Shown: in pieces, positions 35,414 to 46,934 of the stretch
Layout: every line of letters starts with the position of its first letter
How positions within the stretch are numbered: the first letter of the stretch is position 1
The notes under the pieces: model-generated
What the model saw: only the letters and a program-made list of their open reading frames with translations
Told to the model about the DNA's origin: nothing
The model's database searches: none
Source of the DNA: Podospora bellae-mahoneyi
Lineage: Eukaryota > Ascomycota > Sordariomycetes > Sordariales > Podosporaceae
Assembly (NCBI RefSeq): GCF_035222275.1
Contig: NC_085886.1
Span: forward strand, 62,001 to 126,000
DNA length: 64,000 nucleotides
Direction: 5' to 3'
Translations under genes and position numbers: made by a program

Positions 35414-36079
35414 TCACTGGTGCACACCAGGTACCTGTCCTGCCTGCGTTCTCCCGGGATGGCCTTCCAAGTTCTTGACGTAGTACCTCATCGGTGACTG
35501 TTCAGCGGCGCCAATCTGAGCCAGCCTCTGCTCATTCCTCAAAGCGTTGACCAGGTTGAAGGTCTCCTCCGCCTCCTGCTTCATGTTCCGTCTGGCTTCC
35601 TCGTCACCGGCGCCAGGCTTGGTCAACGGGCCAATGATCCACAGCTCGCGGATCTCATGGGTAAGGGAGAGCAAGTCCTCGGTGGCTCTGATCTGCTTGA
35701 CTGTCAGTACATGATTCTGAGGGGCAAGGGCGAGATATTGTAGACATACGAAGCCCGTCATGGCGGTCTCCATCGCGAGACTGTTGATGGCAGCCGAGGA
35801 ATTGGAAGCATTGGCGGGAATCTGCTGGGTGGCTGTGTGTATCATGTCGCGGTAATAAGTCATGAGCTCGGCCATGAGCTTGTTCTTGCGCTCTACAAAT
35901 GGGTTGGGCTTGTCAGCTTTGAATGCAGCTTGTGATTTAGGGCAAATTTCAGCATCAACGATGGTATCGAAGGCCTCAAAGAACTCGGAAGAAAAAGAAT
36001 CAGAGTGACCAGGGTTGTAAGAGGGGCCATGGGAATTTGTACCAAGAAGATTGTGAGCTGCATCAGCGTCGCGATTCAT
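35414..36079 (-). CDS. Mediator complex subunit Med22-like protein
   Basis: Exon 1 is 36079-35750 and exon 2 is 35692-35414, with a 57-bp intron ending at CAAGCAG, giving 202 residues. The diagnostic block spans the splice: ETAMTGF joined to IRATEDLLSLTHEIRELWII and GPLTKPG. It resembles the Med22/Srb6/Surf5 helix of the form 'L-RAAEDLLSLTR-LKE-WLFG-L'. Before it lie two helical segments (EFFEAFDTIVDAEI and KLMAELMTYYRDMIHTATQQ). Family knowledge: Med22 is an essential head-module subunit of Mediator, in the nucleus. The protein is longer than typical fungal Med22 at both ends, so the assignment is probable rather than certain. Confidence 0.65.
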   Translation of the reverse strand: MNRDADAAHNLLGTNSHGPSYNPGHSDSFSSEFFEAFDTIVDAEICPKSQAAFKADKPNPFVERKNKLMAELMTYYRDMIHTATQQIPANASNSSAAINSLAMETAMTGFVCLQYLALAPQNHVLTVKQIRATEDLLSLTHEIRELWIIGPLTKPGAGDEEARRNMKQEAEETFNLVNALRNEQRLAQIGAAEQSPMRYYVKNLEGHPGRTQAGQVPGVHQ

Positions 36080-36647
36080 CTTGATATACCAGTCGAAGAA
36101 GAATCCAAGGATATAATGAGATTGTCTGGAACTAGGGCTTTTGTTTCTGTGAGTTTACTGTGACTGTAATAATGAAGAAGTTTGCTGGATAATATAAGAC
36201 ACCCAAGTTGCGGCAGTCGATGACTGTTGGCGATAATGGTGAAGGTTCGGTTGATTCACTTGATTGATTGAGTGAGAGCGGGGACCATAAAGCCTGGAAT
36301 CCACTGTAGTGATGCACAGGAAGACGCACTGTGCGCACGGGAAGACCTTGGCAGACTTGGTGGCTCCACTATCATGATACACAGTAATTCCACAACAAGA
36401 GCCCGATTTCAGGACAAAAACTATGCATCTTCTTGAGATATGAAGAGCCAATATGGGCATTCATAAGGCACCTATGAGATGTGAACGGGTCGAGGGTCAG
36501 GACAGGGCAGGTGACCGATTCCGGAAGGTGTCACGTGTGCCGCCGAAGAATACGATTGGCAGAGTCCCCGCTCATTGCTGTGAGGGTTGAGCGCTCTGTC
36601 TCCCATTCTCTCTTGTTATTTTCACGACGCCAAGAAACAAGTACACG
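36080..36647. other. Intergenic between Med22-like gene and P1B ATPase relic
   Basis: Divergent spacer of about 570 bp. No gene was recognised. Confidence 0.5.
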
Positions 36648-39600
36648 ATGGGCTACTGTTCTGGCTGTCAGCCGCCACCTGCTCCCTCCTTCACGGAGCA
36701 GCAGAGGGCTGAGGAGGAACAAGATGTCAGCAACCGCCTTCCGGAGCAGGACAACGCCACGGCACGCCTGGAGCCCGACTGCTGCAAGGGTAAAACATCG
36801 CCTTGATGTGACATCTCTTGTTTGGACCGTCTCGCCCTGCGTGCTTGCCATGATGGTGGCTCAGAACACAAGGGTCAAGGTATGTAGCCATCACCAGAGC
36901 CAGCATTTGCTTCCACCTGTAGCTAACAACTAGTGCTTCTTTCCTCTAGCTCAAAACTGTCGCTCAAGCTCATCATGCCGTGGACGAAAGAGCAAACGAC
37001 TCTGTGGCCACCATGCACGCAAGACAAGAGATTCATACGCAGCCACACTGGAGGCTCTTGGTTGTATTTGCCGCGCTCTGTTAGCTCTTGGCCAGGAGTC
37101 TTGTTGTATCCCCAACAAGGGTCCTTCGAAGGAGCGTGAGCGAATCTCCGCATCATCGTCAGATCTCGCTGTCTCAGTCGGCGGTTTCTCTGCAAGGCCT
37201 TGCTGCCCAGCTACTCCCAAGGAAAGAGACGGCATCGAAAACTGCCAGGAGAGTTGTTGTGACGTCAAACAACAAACCCCAGCGCAATACGGCGCCTGTG
37301 CTGGCTCTTCAGCGACTTCTCATCATAAGGATCGGCCAACACTTTCTAGCACCGCGCAACACCAGGTTCATTCAGGCTCCCGCCCGGGAGGGCCAACCTG
37401 CTGCGATGAAGGCCCTTCTATGGAACCGACGGGCACAACTCTGGACCCTGAGCAAGGCCTGTCTACTCACGAACACATCGTCCTCAATATTACAGGCATG
37501 ACTTGTACCGGCTGTGAAACAAAGCTCCATCGCACCCTTGGCACTCTCCCCGGCATCAAGAACCTGAAAACCAGTCTGGTTCTTACTCGAGCTGAATTTG
37601 ATCTTGAGAACAGGTCCCTAGTTGATGTTATGAGGCACGTCGAGAGGACCACCGAGTTCAAGTGCGAAGGGGTGAAAAAGGGAGCCTCGGCTGATGTCAT
37701 CGTGCCAGGAGGTGCATCGGCATTTATGGGGGAGCGGTGGCCGAAGAATGTGACAGACCCAGACATGGCCTTGGTCAACGACACAGCTGTCAACATATCC
37801 TTTTGACCATTCCTGTACTGGTTCTTGCTTGGGCACCGCTCCACGGGCATGAGTTGCATACGAATCAGGCTCGCTTGCCCTGGCTACTCTGGTTCAATTC
37901 TTGGTGGCCGGACCCTTTTATCCCAAGGCCCTCAAGGCTCTCGTCTTCTCCCGTGTCATCGAGATGGACCTTCTCATTGTCCTCAGCACCAGCGCCGCTT
38001 ATGTTTTCTCGGTCGTGTCCTTTGCATTTCTTGTGACTGGAGAACCGCCGTCGACCGGCAGTTTCTTTGAGACAAGCACTTTGCTTGTCACGCTCATCAT
38101 GGTCGGTCGCTATGTGGCGGCCTTGGCTCGTCAGAAAGCCGTGGAATCCATCTAGATTCGATCTCTTCAAGTCAATACCACCATTCTCGTTGACTTCTAC
38201 GGTGACCACGGCAGGGAAATCGACAACAGATTGCTTCAGTTAGGGGACATCTTCAAAGTCATGCCTGAGTCCCGAATTCCTACAGATGGTACTACTCTTG
38301 CGGGAACGTCGGAGGTGGATGAGTCCATGGTCACGGGAGAGTCCAGACCAGTCGTGAAGTCCCCCGGGTCACCTGTTATTGCGGGAACCAGCAACGGATT
38401 ATCTCCACTGCTCATCTGTGTCACTCGCATCTCCGGAGACAATACCATTGACACCATCGCCGCCATGGTTGACGAGGCCAAGCTATCCAAACCCACGATG
38501 CAACCCCTCGCTGACCGCGTGGCAAGCTATTTTGTCCCTGTCATATCGCTTCTCATGATCATCACGTTCGCCATCTGGATTGCGGTTGGAATCAGAGTAC
38601 GTGGTGTATCGGCAAGGGAAGCAATCATCGAGGCAGTTACATACGCCATTACCGTCTTGATAGTTTGTTGTCCTTGTGCCATCGGCTTGGCCGTTCCCAT
38701 GGTCGTTGTGATTGCTACCGGTGTTGGGGCCGAACAAGGTGTCATCTTCAAGTCCGCTGAGAGTATCGAGGTGGCGTACCAGGCAAATTATGTTATTCTT
38801 GACAAGACTGGCATTCTGAGCGAGGGCGAGTTATCTGTCGTTTGTTACGACGGAACGGATGGGGAGCTGGTCAACATGTCGCTCGTTCTCGAACTGCTGG
38901 AGAGCACCAAACATCCCGTCTCCCTCGCGGTTGCTACTTTTCTGAAGGACAAGGGTGTGTTGTCCTCCTCTACAGTCCAAGACATCAGGTCTCTGCCCGG
39001 AAAAGGAGTTCAAGGCCTTGGCTTGGATGGCCAAATCCTTCAGGCAGGGAATGTCCGGTGGCTCGATGTGGAGTCTGACCTCCGTGTCCAGATGCCTCAA
39101 GAAACTGGCCACACGGTATTTTGCGTCACGATTGATGGCAAACTTGCTGCAGTATTTGGGCTCCAAGATACACTGCGAAAAGAAACAGCAACCACCATTC
39201 AGTCCCTGCAAAACCGCAACGTAGCGGTCCACGTTCTTTCAGGAGACGACGATGGCCCTGTTCGGGCCGTCACTGATCAACTGGGGATACCCTGCTCCAA
39301 CGTTCGCTCACGCTGTACCGGCAGATAAGAAGTCGTACGTTGAGGATATCCTATCGCGCTCTCCGGAATCCGTCGTCATCTTTTGCGGCGACGGGACCAA
39401 CGACGCAGTGGCTCTAGCACAGGCTACAGTGGGCATCGCCATCAGCCGATCCCTAGACTCGACGGCAGAGCTGGCAGAATCTGCTGCCGACATCGTGCTC
39501 ATGCGGCCTGACTTGAAAGGCATCCTAACCGTCATGGATTTAAGCCGCAAGTCAGTTCATCGTATAATTTTGAACTTTGCCTGAAGCTTTGCCTACAATT

Positions 39601-39743
39601 TATTTGCTGTTCTGCTGGCAGCGGGCGCATTTATGTCACTCAACAATGCAAGGATTCCACCAGAGTTTGCCAGGCTGAGAGAGCTGGTCAGTGTGTTGCC
39701 CGTCATTCTGGCAGCTGTACTTTTGAAGTGGGCAAGGTTCTGA
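36648..39743 (+). pseudogene. Decayed P1B-type copper/heavy-metal transporting ATPase
   Basis: From ATG 36648 the frame carries a Cys-rich N-terminus (YCSGCQPPP, PDCCKGKTSP, CDISCLDRLALRAC), an intron (36880-36949), an HMA metal-binding motif GMTCTGCETKL, the actuator SEVDESMVTGES, the CPC transport motif CCPCAIGLAVP, the phosphorylation Asp in DKTG, the HP motif TKHPVS and the hinge GDGTNDAVAL. The order is that of fungal PCA1/CrpA-like exporters that pump Cu or Cd across the plasma membrane. It is clearly broken: in-frame stops at 36804, 38153 and 39582, frame changes near 37800-37870 and 39300-39320, and DKTGT altered to DKTGI. A transcript may survive, but a working pump should not. Confidence 0.88.
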
Positions 39744-39866
39744 ACAAACCGGACGAATTTATTGGCTGTTTTGTCAATAATACATGGCTCAAGAAGAGAA
39801 TAACAACACGAGTTCCCACCACGAACCCATGCCACAAGTGGAAACATACACCCAGCATTCCTGAGC

Positions 39867-42348
39867 TCAAAAACTAGCACGGTGTGTAGCCTCCATATGG
39901 CCCCGTTTAAGCCCCAACCTCACCCTCCTGATCCGGTCCATCTTATCCAACACCCTCGTCTCCAACCGCAACACGGTTTCCTTGTAGAAGGTCTGCGTGG
40001 TCCATTCGAATGAACATCCCAGCGCCCTCTGCATGCCGCCCTCACTTCCGCAAATGAGCAGGGCTTGGGGCGGCCTTCGAGCCTGGAACAACGTCGCCGT
40101 CATGCTGTACGTATCAACCAGCGTGAATACCTACGTGATGCCGTTAGTCAGACGTTTTCCATACGGGAAAGAAGAAAGGGAGCGACATACCCTCAAATCC
40201 CCCGGCCCAGCGTTCTTCGCCTCCTCCACCATCCTCCTCGTCTCCTCCACAACAGTGGGATCCTCACTCACAATGTATCTGCCCTCCTCTTCGATCTTGT
40301 GCACCGCCAGCGGCGAGCTCGCATACCAGCTCCACTTCAGCCTGCCCATGTCGGCACCCCATATCTTGCGCTCAATCTCGCCGATGGGCATGTACCCCTC
40401 GAACCCAAAGAAGAAGGGCTGGACGCCCCAGAACTTGCCGCCATAGAGGATGCGGATGATGAAGGGGGAGGCCACCAGGATGGAGAGGGAATAGGCGAGG
40501 ATAAATGCGCCAAATCCGCTGACTGGAGGCGAGGGGAGCAGGGCAAGGATAGTGCCGACGATCAAAGGGATGATGTTCGCGCGCAGGAGCCACTTGAGGA
40601 TGCGGCGGAAGAGGGCGGGGTATGAGGTTGTGAGGGGAGTGCAGAATTCGGACCAGTGAACTGTGGCGGCGAGGCAGCCGTCAAGGATGATGGTATCGGT
40701 CTCGGGATTAAGCTGGGCATGGGAGTATTTTGGCTTTTGCTGCTGGGTGGAAGGGCTCGGAAGTTCGGTCATTTCTGTGACGGTGGGGGACCAAGACTTT
40801 TGGAGGGAGGAGTTGTAAGCTGGATGCGAGATCCACGTGGGCGGGCTGAGGGGAGCTTGGCTTTGGAACGAGACCTGAGAGCGGGAGGCAAGATGGGTTC
40901 GTGGCTGGCTTGCAACTGAAGGGGGGTATTGCCGCTTGGAGTGGGATAGGGGACTGGGTGGGAGGACCTTCTCGGAAGTAACCCCGTCATCATCTCGGTG
41001 GAAAAATTCCTGGTCAAATTCGCGCTCATTCACCGCGTCCATCTCGGCTTCCTGTTTGTTGTAAACTCCGATGCCAGCCACCTGGACGCTGGGCTCAATG
41101 TCCCAGAGTCGGGCACCATACACGTCGGTTGTGTCATACCACACCTGCTCTTCATGTTGCAACAAGCAAAGCATCCTCTCAAACAGTCGGTTGTTGTAAT
41201 TCTCGAGAGACAAGCGAGCGAACGCGAGGAAGGCAGAGTCACTTCGGTGAACTGATGGCCGTCTGCCCAACAATCCCATGAGTGCATAGGAGTAGCCACC
41301 AGGGAGGTACTGAGTCCCGGCTTGACGGGAGCTGAAGCATTCCAAAGCAACTGTGGTGAGCTCGAGATCGCTCAGTTTGAGGTTGCCGGAGTAGTGGTCG
41401 ATCAAGCGACGAACCTGGTAGCGATCTCTCGACGTCTCGAGACACCGGGCAGCGAACTGGTTCTTCGGAATGATTTGCTTCCGAATTGTGCCATATGGCG
41501 ATGCTGAAGAATCCCGGAATGGGTCGGAGGCCTTGGCTGACGGCTCTTCCTCATGATCGGAGAAGTAGTAGCATGTTATCGTGGACCCTTTGCTGAGGAG
41601 AAGTTCTGGAAAGGTCCAGATGGACTGAGACCAAGAAGACAAGAGGGTGTAGCAGGGGTCCTTATCGCTGTTCATGTCGGCCGAAGTATCCTCATCAGGC
41701 AGTCTGCCGAGAGCTATCGCCATACCGCTCGAACCTCGCACAATGTCGCTCATTCTCCAGACGTCCAGAGACAACTCCTCCTCAGGCGCTGTGAAGCAGT
41801 TGTCACTGATCCAATAGCAGCTCAAACCAGCCTCCTTGGTTGCACGCCGGGCCAGCTCATGGAGGGCTTCTTTGTCTTGGGGATTCTCTGTTTCGAGCTG
41901 AGAGACTCTCCAGGCAACGAAGAGATACTCGGGACAATGTTTTGCGTTCTGTTTCATCCACTTCAAGATGTCAGTTGGCATGGCGAGGTCACGGGTGGGG
42001 GTGGTGACAAACCTGCTTGACGTCGGTGGACTGATACGCCTGGTACTCTTCCCCATCCTGGACAACAACCTGCGGCTTCGTATCCAACCAACACAGACGC
42101 CGAGGTAGCAAGATGCGCTCAGTTCTCTCCGATACCGCACGGGGAGTCTTCTCAGAAGGGGGGGCGGCAAAAATGGCAGGTCTTTCTGTGACGGTCTTTT
42201 GGAACTGGATCTCTCCCTGATGGATACTGTTATCCAGGGGGTTGCGGCTAGTTTTCGGGCGTCCAAAGTATCGATACGGCACAGCATCATAGTTCCCGCC
42301 GTTCCTTACCTCTCCTCCCCCAAGTCTCACAGCAAAGTTCTGCTTCAC
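39867..42348 (-). CDS. HET-like fungal membrane protein, 5' end unresolved
   Basis: Exons end/start as 42348-42013, 41948-40191 and 40130-39867, with introns of 64 and 60 bp. The N-terminal exon reads VPYRYFGRPK and then LLPRRLCWLD. Exon 2 has HCPEYLFVAWRVSQ, a HET-domain-like core (SCYWISDNCF, then LDVWRMSDIVRGSSGMAIAL G), WTFPELLLSKG and GGYSYALMGLLGRRP. Two C-terminal helices follow (ANIIPLIVGTILALLPSP and FGAFILAYSLSILVASPFII), and the last exon has SMTATLFQARRPPQALLICG. Such proteins occur widely in filamentous ascomycetes and are thought related to non-self recognition. No in-frame ATG exists before the first conserved residues, so either an upstream exon is missing from this model or the start was lost. 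The core frame is intact. Confidence 0.68.
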
Positions 42349-42359
42349 AGTCAGCCTTC

Positions 42360-43109
42360 CTATCTCTTGTGCGCGGGGTGGGCAAAGTATCTGACCAAGA
42401 ACAGCATCAAGGGTGTGATGGCAAGAGTTCGTCCGATAAGTTGAGCAATGTCGCCAGAGCTGTACTCTTTGATTGGCTTGTTGACGTCGTCAACGTGACC
42501 AAACACCCAGTTGGATACCTTGAGGGGTGTGGGCCCGACATTCTTGATCTGTTTGCGCTTCCAGGTGCTGCCGCCTTTGCCGTTGCGAACATCATCGGTT
42601 GCCTGGACTTTGAGCTTGATGAATCTGCCACTGTTGTAGGAGATGGTGCAATCCGAGTAAACATCACTGTACGTCCGGCCAAAGACATCTCGGGACTTGT
42701 GCCGGGTCAGCTGGGTGTATTTGTGTGTCGGGGTCATTTTGACGAGAGACAGGCAAGGCACAGGGCCTAACGGTGGGCCACTTGGGCTTTGCTCCCGGTT
42801 TGAGCAGCGGATTGGGTGTTGGATTGTGCAGTTGATGTCGGCTTGGGTCCACCTGCAAAGGTGGATGGAGGTGCTTGCTGAGGGCGTGTCTGCTCGGTGG
42901 GGGGCTGCTCGGTAGGGAGCTGCTGAACTTTTCGTCGTTGAAACCTGGGTTTTGCTCTGGACAGTCCGTTTGACGATTGGCCGTGGAGGCGGTCTGGGGC
43001 TGGCCATCCAGGAGCCTGAGGTCAGTGTCAGCTTGTTTGACCAGTGGCGGGGCTCAATGGAGGTTATATACTTGCCATTCCAATGCTTGTTGCTGGGGCT
43101 TTGGTGCAA
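42360..43109 (-). CDS. Hypothetical protein adjoining the HET-like gene
   Basis: An open frame that ends at TAG 42360-42362. The convincing part is residues from LTRHKSRDVFGRTYSDVY onward: KLKVQATDDVRNGKGGSTWK, NVGPTPLKVSNWVFGHVDDV, and a C-terminal membrane-like helix RTLAITPLMLFLVRYFAHP. The N-terminal half is Pro/Ser-rich and its frame is uncertain; a 61-nt candidate intron (GTTAGG to CCCAG, about 42768-42708) and a short first exon near 43069 are possible. Only 12 bp separate its stop from the HET-like coding frame on the same strand, so it may instead be the 5' part of that gene, separated by an unplaced intron or a frameshift. Family not recognised. Confidence 0.4.
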   Translation of the reverse strand: MHQSPSNKHWNGKYITSIEPRHWSNKLTLTSGSWMASPRPPPRPIVKRTVQSKTQVSTTKSSAAPYRAAPHRADTPSASTSIHLCRWTQADINCTIQHPIRCSNREQSPSGPPLGPVPCLSLVKMTPTHKYTQLTRHKSRDVFGRTYSDVYSDCTISYNSGRFIKLKVQATDDVRNGKGGSTWKRKQIKNVGPTPLKVSNWVFGHVDDVNKPIKEYSSGDIAQLIGRTLAITPLMLFLVRYFAHPAHKR

Positions 43110-43753
43110 CAGATCACTCTAGAGTGTTCCCACTTGCAGCAGAACAAGTGGAATGTGAGTAGTGGACAGGGTGGTGCAGGACGACGGTAAGAGCGTCCAT
43201 GGGATCGAGCGGCTGAGGATGTGCACCTAGATATAATTTCCTTTAGGTGTTGCCATGAGTTTCGAACTAGCCATGGCTCGCTTGTTCCTGAGCTGAGCAT
43301 ACACACCATACCTTAAACACCAAAGGCTGAGTGCTCGAGATACACCACACCGAAATCAGCGAAAATAGTATGCACCCTTTAATCTCCTAATGCATCAAGT
43401 ATGCCTAATGGGACTGTCAGCTCGCTAGCGCCAGAGGAAGATGGTTTTATCGAAGGACACAATCTCATATAATTCTGCATGTTGGGTGGTATCACGACAG
43501 CTAGCCGCGCGCGATGTCTTGGCCTACCATGGTGTATAAAGGGGGCAGTCTCTCAGCTGAACTGATGAGCGCTTAGTGGCTCATGCTATGGGCTTGGAAA
43601 CATGCAGGCCTTCACTTTTCGGAATTTGCCGAGCCTCTTCCTCACCGACACGTTTGTGACAGTTTGGAGGGCTTCTTCTCTGTTCGTGTTGAGTCCTGTT
43701 GCAAGAACGGACTGTCCGCTGCCGTCAAGAAGCAGGTTTTCCACGTTTCAAAA
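43110..43753. other. Divergent spacer
   Basis: Intergenic DNA between the HET-like cluster and the CorA-like gene. No gene, repeat or RNA was seen. Confidence 0.5.
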
Positions 43754-45380
43754 ATGTCGCTATTCTTGAACAGAAGATTGTATCTTGAGCGCTTTCAACA
43801 AGATCGTCCCGCGCAAGGCGACGAATATGGTTGCACGCTCCTTCAGTGGCCCGGTGGTGAGTGCCCCAGGGCCATGGCCAGTTAAAGCCAACCGTATTGG
43901 ATCTTAATGTTCTTCACAGCAACGACAGGTACACTTTGCCGGGATCACCTCACCCGAGCGACCGAGATTGCAGCTTTCCCTGAAAGCGAACTTACTATTG
44001 TGTCAGTATTTTTCCGCTATCTCTCTATCCTGGTTACCTGCTCATGAAATTCCATAGTCTTGCTCCCATAGACGATCCGTCCCCTGACAGTCTTGCGGGC
44101 TTTGAGGCTTTGGTTGAGCGATATGATATCCCAGGTGCCTTTCTTGAAGAAAGAACGCAAGGAGTGTTGAACTCATTTGGTTATATTCCAGAAGGCCCCG
44201 GGTCATACTGTTAGTATTCTGCTCAAAACCAAAACCGCTCTCTCTTGGTTATAATTATGCTCACCTAAACACACAAGCTGTTTGGACACACTTTCTCCTC
44301 AAGGACATTGAACGAAATGAGACGTCGGGCGCCATTGAAATCTCTACAAAGCCTCAACGAAAGCCCCTGAATACCCGCCTTGTGAACTATTTTCGACGCA
44401 TGTTTCTCTCTTCAAAAGCACCAACCTCGGCCTCAGCTCAGCAATCCGAAATGCACCAACCGCGAATATCCTACATTGAGACAAACAAAGACGATGCTGA
44501 TGACTATCTGCCAAGCTGGACGTCGAGGTCCTTTTTTCTTCGTGTAACCAACCACGGCGGTAACAATGCAAGAATCACGCTCCTCTGCTTTGAGCCCTCA
44601 CCTTTCTTAGAAGAGGAGCTCGTCAATTTGCCCCAACGCATCGATTGTAGTCAGATCATGGCGAATCCGTTCATTCTTCTCGAGATTATCATGTATGACT
44701 TGTACATGCAGCTCGATATCAATCTCTGGGAACTACGCGACATCTTTCAGGTTGAGCAAAAGCACTTTGGTTACCTCACCGCCAATCCAACACTCCCACT
44801 GGCAGACATTGACTTTTCGGCTCTCCATCTTCTGGCAGACTACATCATCATGCTTCGAGAGGGATGCCATGGTTTACTGAGCACCGTTGACGCAATTGTT
44901 GATCACTATCAAAAGTACAGCACGGTTGAGGATGCTATCCTGCGAGACAAAACATACGAGGCATTCAAATATCGCCGTCGTCTTGTCGCTTCGACGTCCG
45001 AACGTGCTGGCACATTCGAGAAACGGATCAACAACCTGACGACTCTCTTTTTCAACCATATCTCCCAGCAAGACAATGCAATGCTGATGAGGGACAGCTC
45101 AAGCGTCAAGGCCATCGCTGTCGTCACCCTGGTTTTCCTCCCTGTAACGACAGTTGCGACTGTATGCGGCTCCGAGTTTTTCTACACGAGGTCAGAAGGG
45201 GGGATCAGAATGGATCCCACAGCATGGATCATGTTTGGGCTTTCTGCTGTGCTGAGTTTGGTGTTGCTGTGGATGTGGAATTTCTACACGCAAAGTTTGG
45301 AAGAAAAGTTCGCGCGAGGAAGAAGAAGAGCCATGAATGGGAGAGGAAAACAGGATGGGAAACTGGTCTTTTCTGCATAG
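43754..45380 (+). CDS. CorA-like divalent cation transporter family protein
   Basis: Exons 43754-43856, 43920-44001, 44058-44209 and 44278-45380 have consistent phases and encode 479 residues. A large soluble N-terminal part with FRRMFLSSK, PSWTSRSFFLRVTNHG and helical segments (LEIIMYDLYMQLDINLWELR) precedes the CorA stalk (RINNLTTLFFNHISQQDNAM). Two transmembrane helices follow: VKAIAVVTLVFLPVTTVATV and AWIMFGLSAVLSLVLLWMWN. The Mg-selectivity GMN motif is not present between them (the loop is CGSEFFYTRSEGG), as is usual in this fungal ZntB/CorA-like group. A basic tail ends the protein. Transport specificity is unknown. The last 97 bp overlap the 3' end of the opposite-strand gene. Confidence 0.85.
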
Positions 45381-45913
45381 ACGCAGAGTTGAAGTCCCTC
45401 CCTCCCTAGGTAGCGAGCTCCTACTGCGCTCCTGTACCGAGACTCACAAGCTTTCCAGTAGACTCTCTCAAACCTCAAGCTCTTTATAAACCAGTCATCA
45501 CCGACCTTGACCCAGACTTCGTGATAGTATCCTGCGCCAGTCCCATGAAACCCTCTCGTTTTCTCACCATCGCCAACATGAAAGATAACGCTCCAGATTG
45601 CCTTCACCTCCTTCCCATCTTTCCCGTCCACAAAGTAGAGCTCCCCCGGTCCCACAGAGTGAATGTACTGCAAGTCCTTGTTTCGTTCCTCAGAGTAATT
45701 AAGAAACGCGACGCGATGGGAAAATGACATGCACTGGCCCCCCTCGGTCATTGGAATATTTGGGGTGAGGGCATCAACAAACGTGAATGTGGCTTCAGGG
45801 AGAGCAAACTCGGAGAATCGACGCCATTGTTTGGTATCTGCGGATCGACAGTAGAGAGCCTTTTTACGACGAATAAGCTCGGCAATCTCGTAGGGGACGA
45901 TGTTAGTGGCCAT
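45284..45913 (-). CDS. SnoaL/NTF2-like protein
   Basis: ATG at 45913 (MATNIVPYEIAELIRRKKAL) gives 209 residues. The pattern EIAELIRRKKALYCRSADTK QWRRF, ATFTFVDALTP, SFSHRVAF and GAGYYHEVWVKVGDDWFIKS is that of the SnoaL-like domain, a cone-shaped fold used by polyketide cyclases and dehydratases and by many fungal proteins of unknown role. After FERVYWKA a strong donor (GTGAGT, about 45449) suggests that the true C-terminus may be spliced, in which case the overlap with the CorA-like gene would be UTR only. Cytosolic, with no signal peptide. Confidence 0.72.
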   Translation of the reverse strand: MATNIVPYEIAELIRRKKALYCRSADTKQWRRFSEFALPEATFTFVDALTPNIPMTEGGQCMSFSHRVAFLNYSEERNKDLQYIHSVGPGELYFVDGKDGKEVKAIWSVIFHVGDGEKTRGFHGTGAGYYHEVWVKVGDDWFIKSLRFERVYWKACESRYRSAVGARYLGREGLQLCVYAEKTSFPSCFPLPFMALLLPRANFSSKLCV

Positions 45914-46934
45914 TATGGCTTGGCTGGAAGGTTTCTGTCTTGACTGTCTTTTCTCTGCTTTGATGGAAGAGTCTGAGCGTAACCAATTTTTAGGTATAGT
46001 AGATACCTTGTCTCGTCGAGGTTGAACCCCGCTTTTCGATGGAGTGGTAACACACGGTGAACAGCTGAATGAGTGAGACGGGTACACACAGGTCACGGTA
46101 GTAATGTGAGTGGGCTGATCGACAATATATTTCCCCGCTTAGGAGTTTTGCATCCCCCTCAGCTGTTGAAACCTGAAATGTGCAGGATACCTACCGTAAA
46201 TCGAGGCAGTTGCTCACTACTATCTCCATCCGTATCTCATCTATTTTTAAAACAATTTGCCTGATCTTTGGAAAATTTGGGCGTTTGACACCTAGTCAGC
46301 TTTACTGAGAGTTGAGAGCATATACCTCGGTACCAATTTGCTGCGTTGGCGGTTTCCTGCGAATTCAACCGACCATTTACACTTCTTGATTGTAGTCGAG
46401 AAAAGGAATCCCTTGTGGCTCCAGATCCTTTCATGTAATATAAGGCTAAGATGAGTACAAGCGAAGAAATTAAAGCACATAAATACTTACAGCATTAGGG
46501 TTGGCGCAGCAGCCATCACGAATCCCTTGGCTTTGACAGCTAGCACATTCGAGATGATACAATTGGCTGTCAGCTGGTAAGGCTGCGCAAGATCCAGCTG
46601 TTAATTTTATTTGCCGTATGCATTGCCTTATTTTGTGCATCTCATTTGTTTACCGACTCCCTATAAGGCCACCAAGATGGAGCTGTGTCTGGCCTCACCC
46701 TTGGCAGACATGTCGCTTCTCATGATTACCACGTCCGCCCCTGAGTGTCTGAGCTGCCCTTTCTTGACAGATAATAGCGACCTCTCACTGTACCCGGAAT
46801 TTCAGCTATCATCTCTCCTCTCTTCAACACTTCACACCGGGCATTGTTTCCAGTCCCTGGTGTTTTACAATGTTGGTTCTTACCAAGAGGGTATCGCCAT
46901 ATCGTGCGGCTACTTTCTTTCTCATACTTTGCAG
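45914..46934. other. Intergenic; possible 5' exon of the kelch relic
   Basis: A frame at 46678-46890 starting MELCLASPLADMSLLMITTS may be the first exon of the next gene (donor GTATCG near 46886), but its start does not look like the expected signal peptide. Nothing else was seen. Confidence 0.4.

Noticed and set aside
40656-42020. Several plus-strand frames within the HET-like gene
   Set aside because: Antisense shadows of a GC-rich coding exon.
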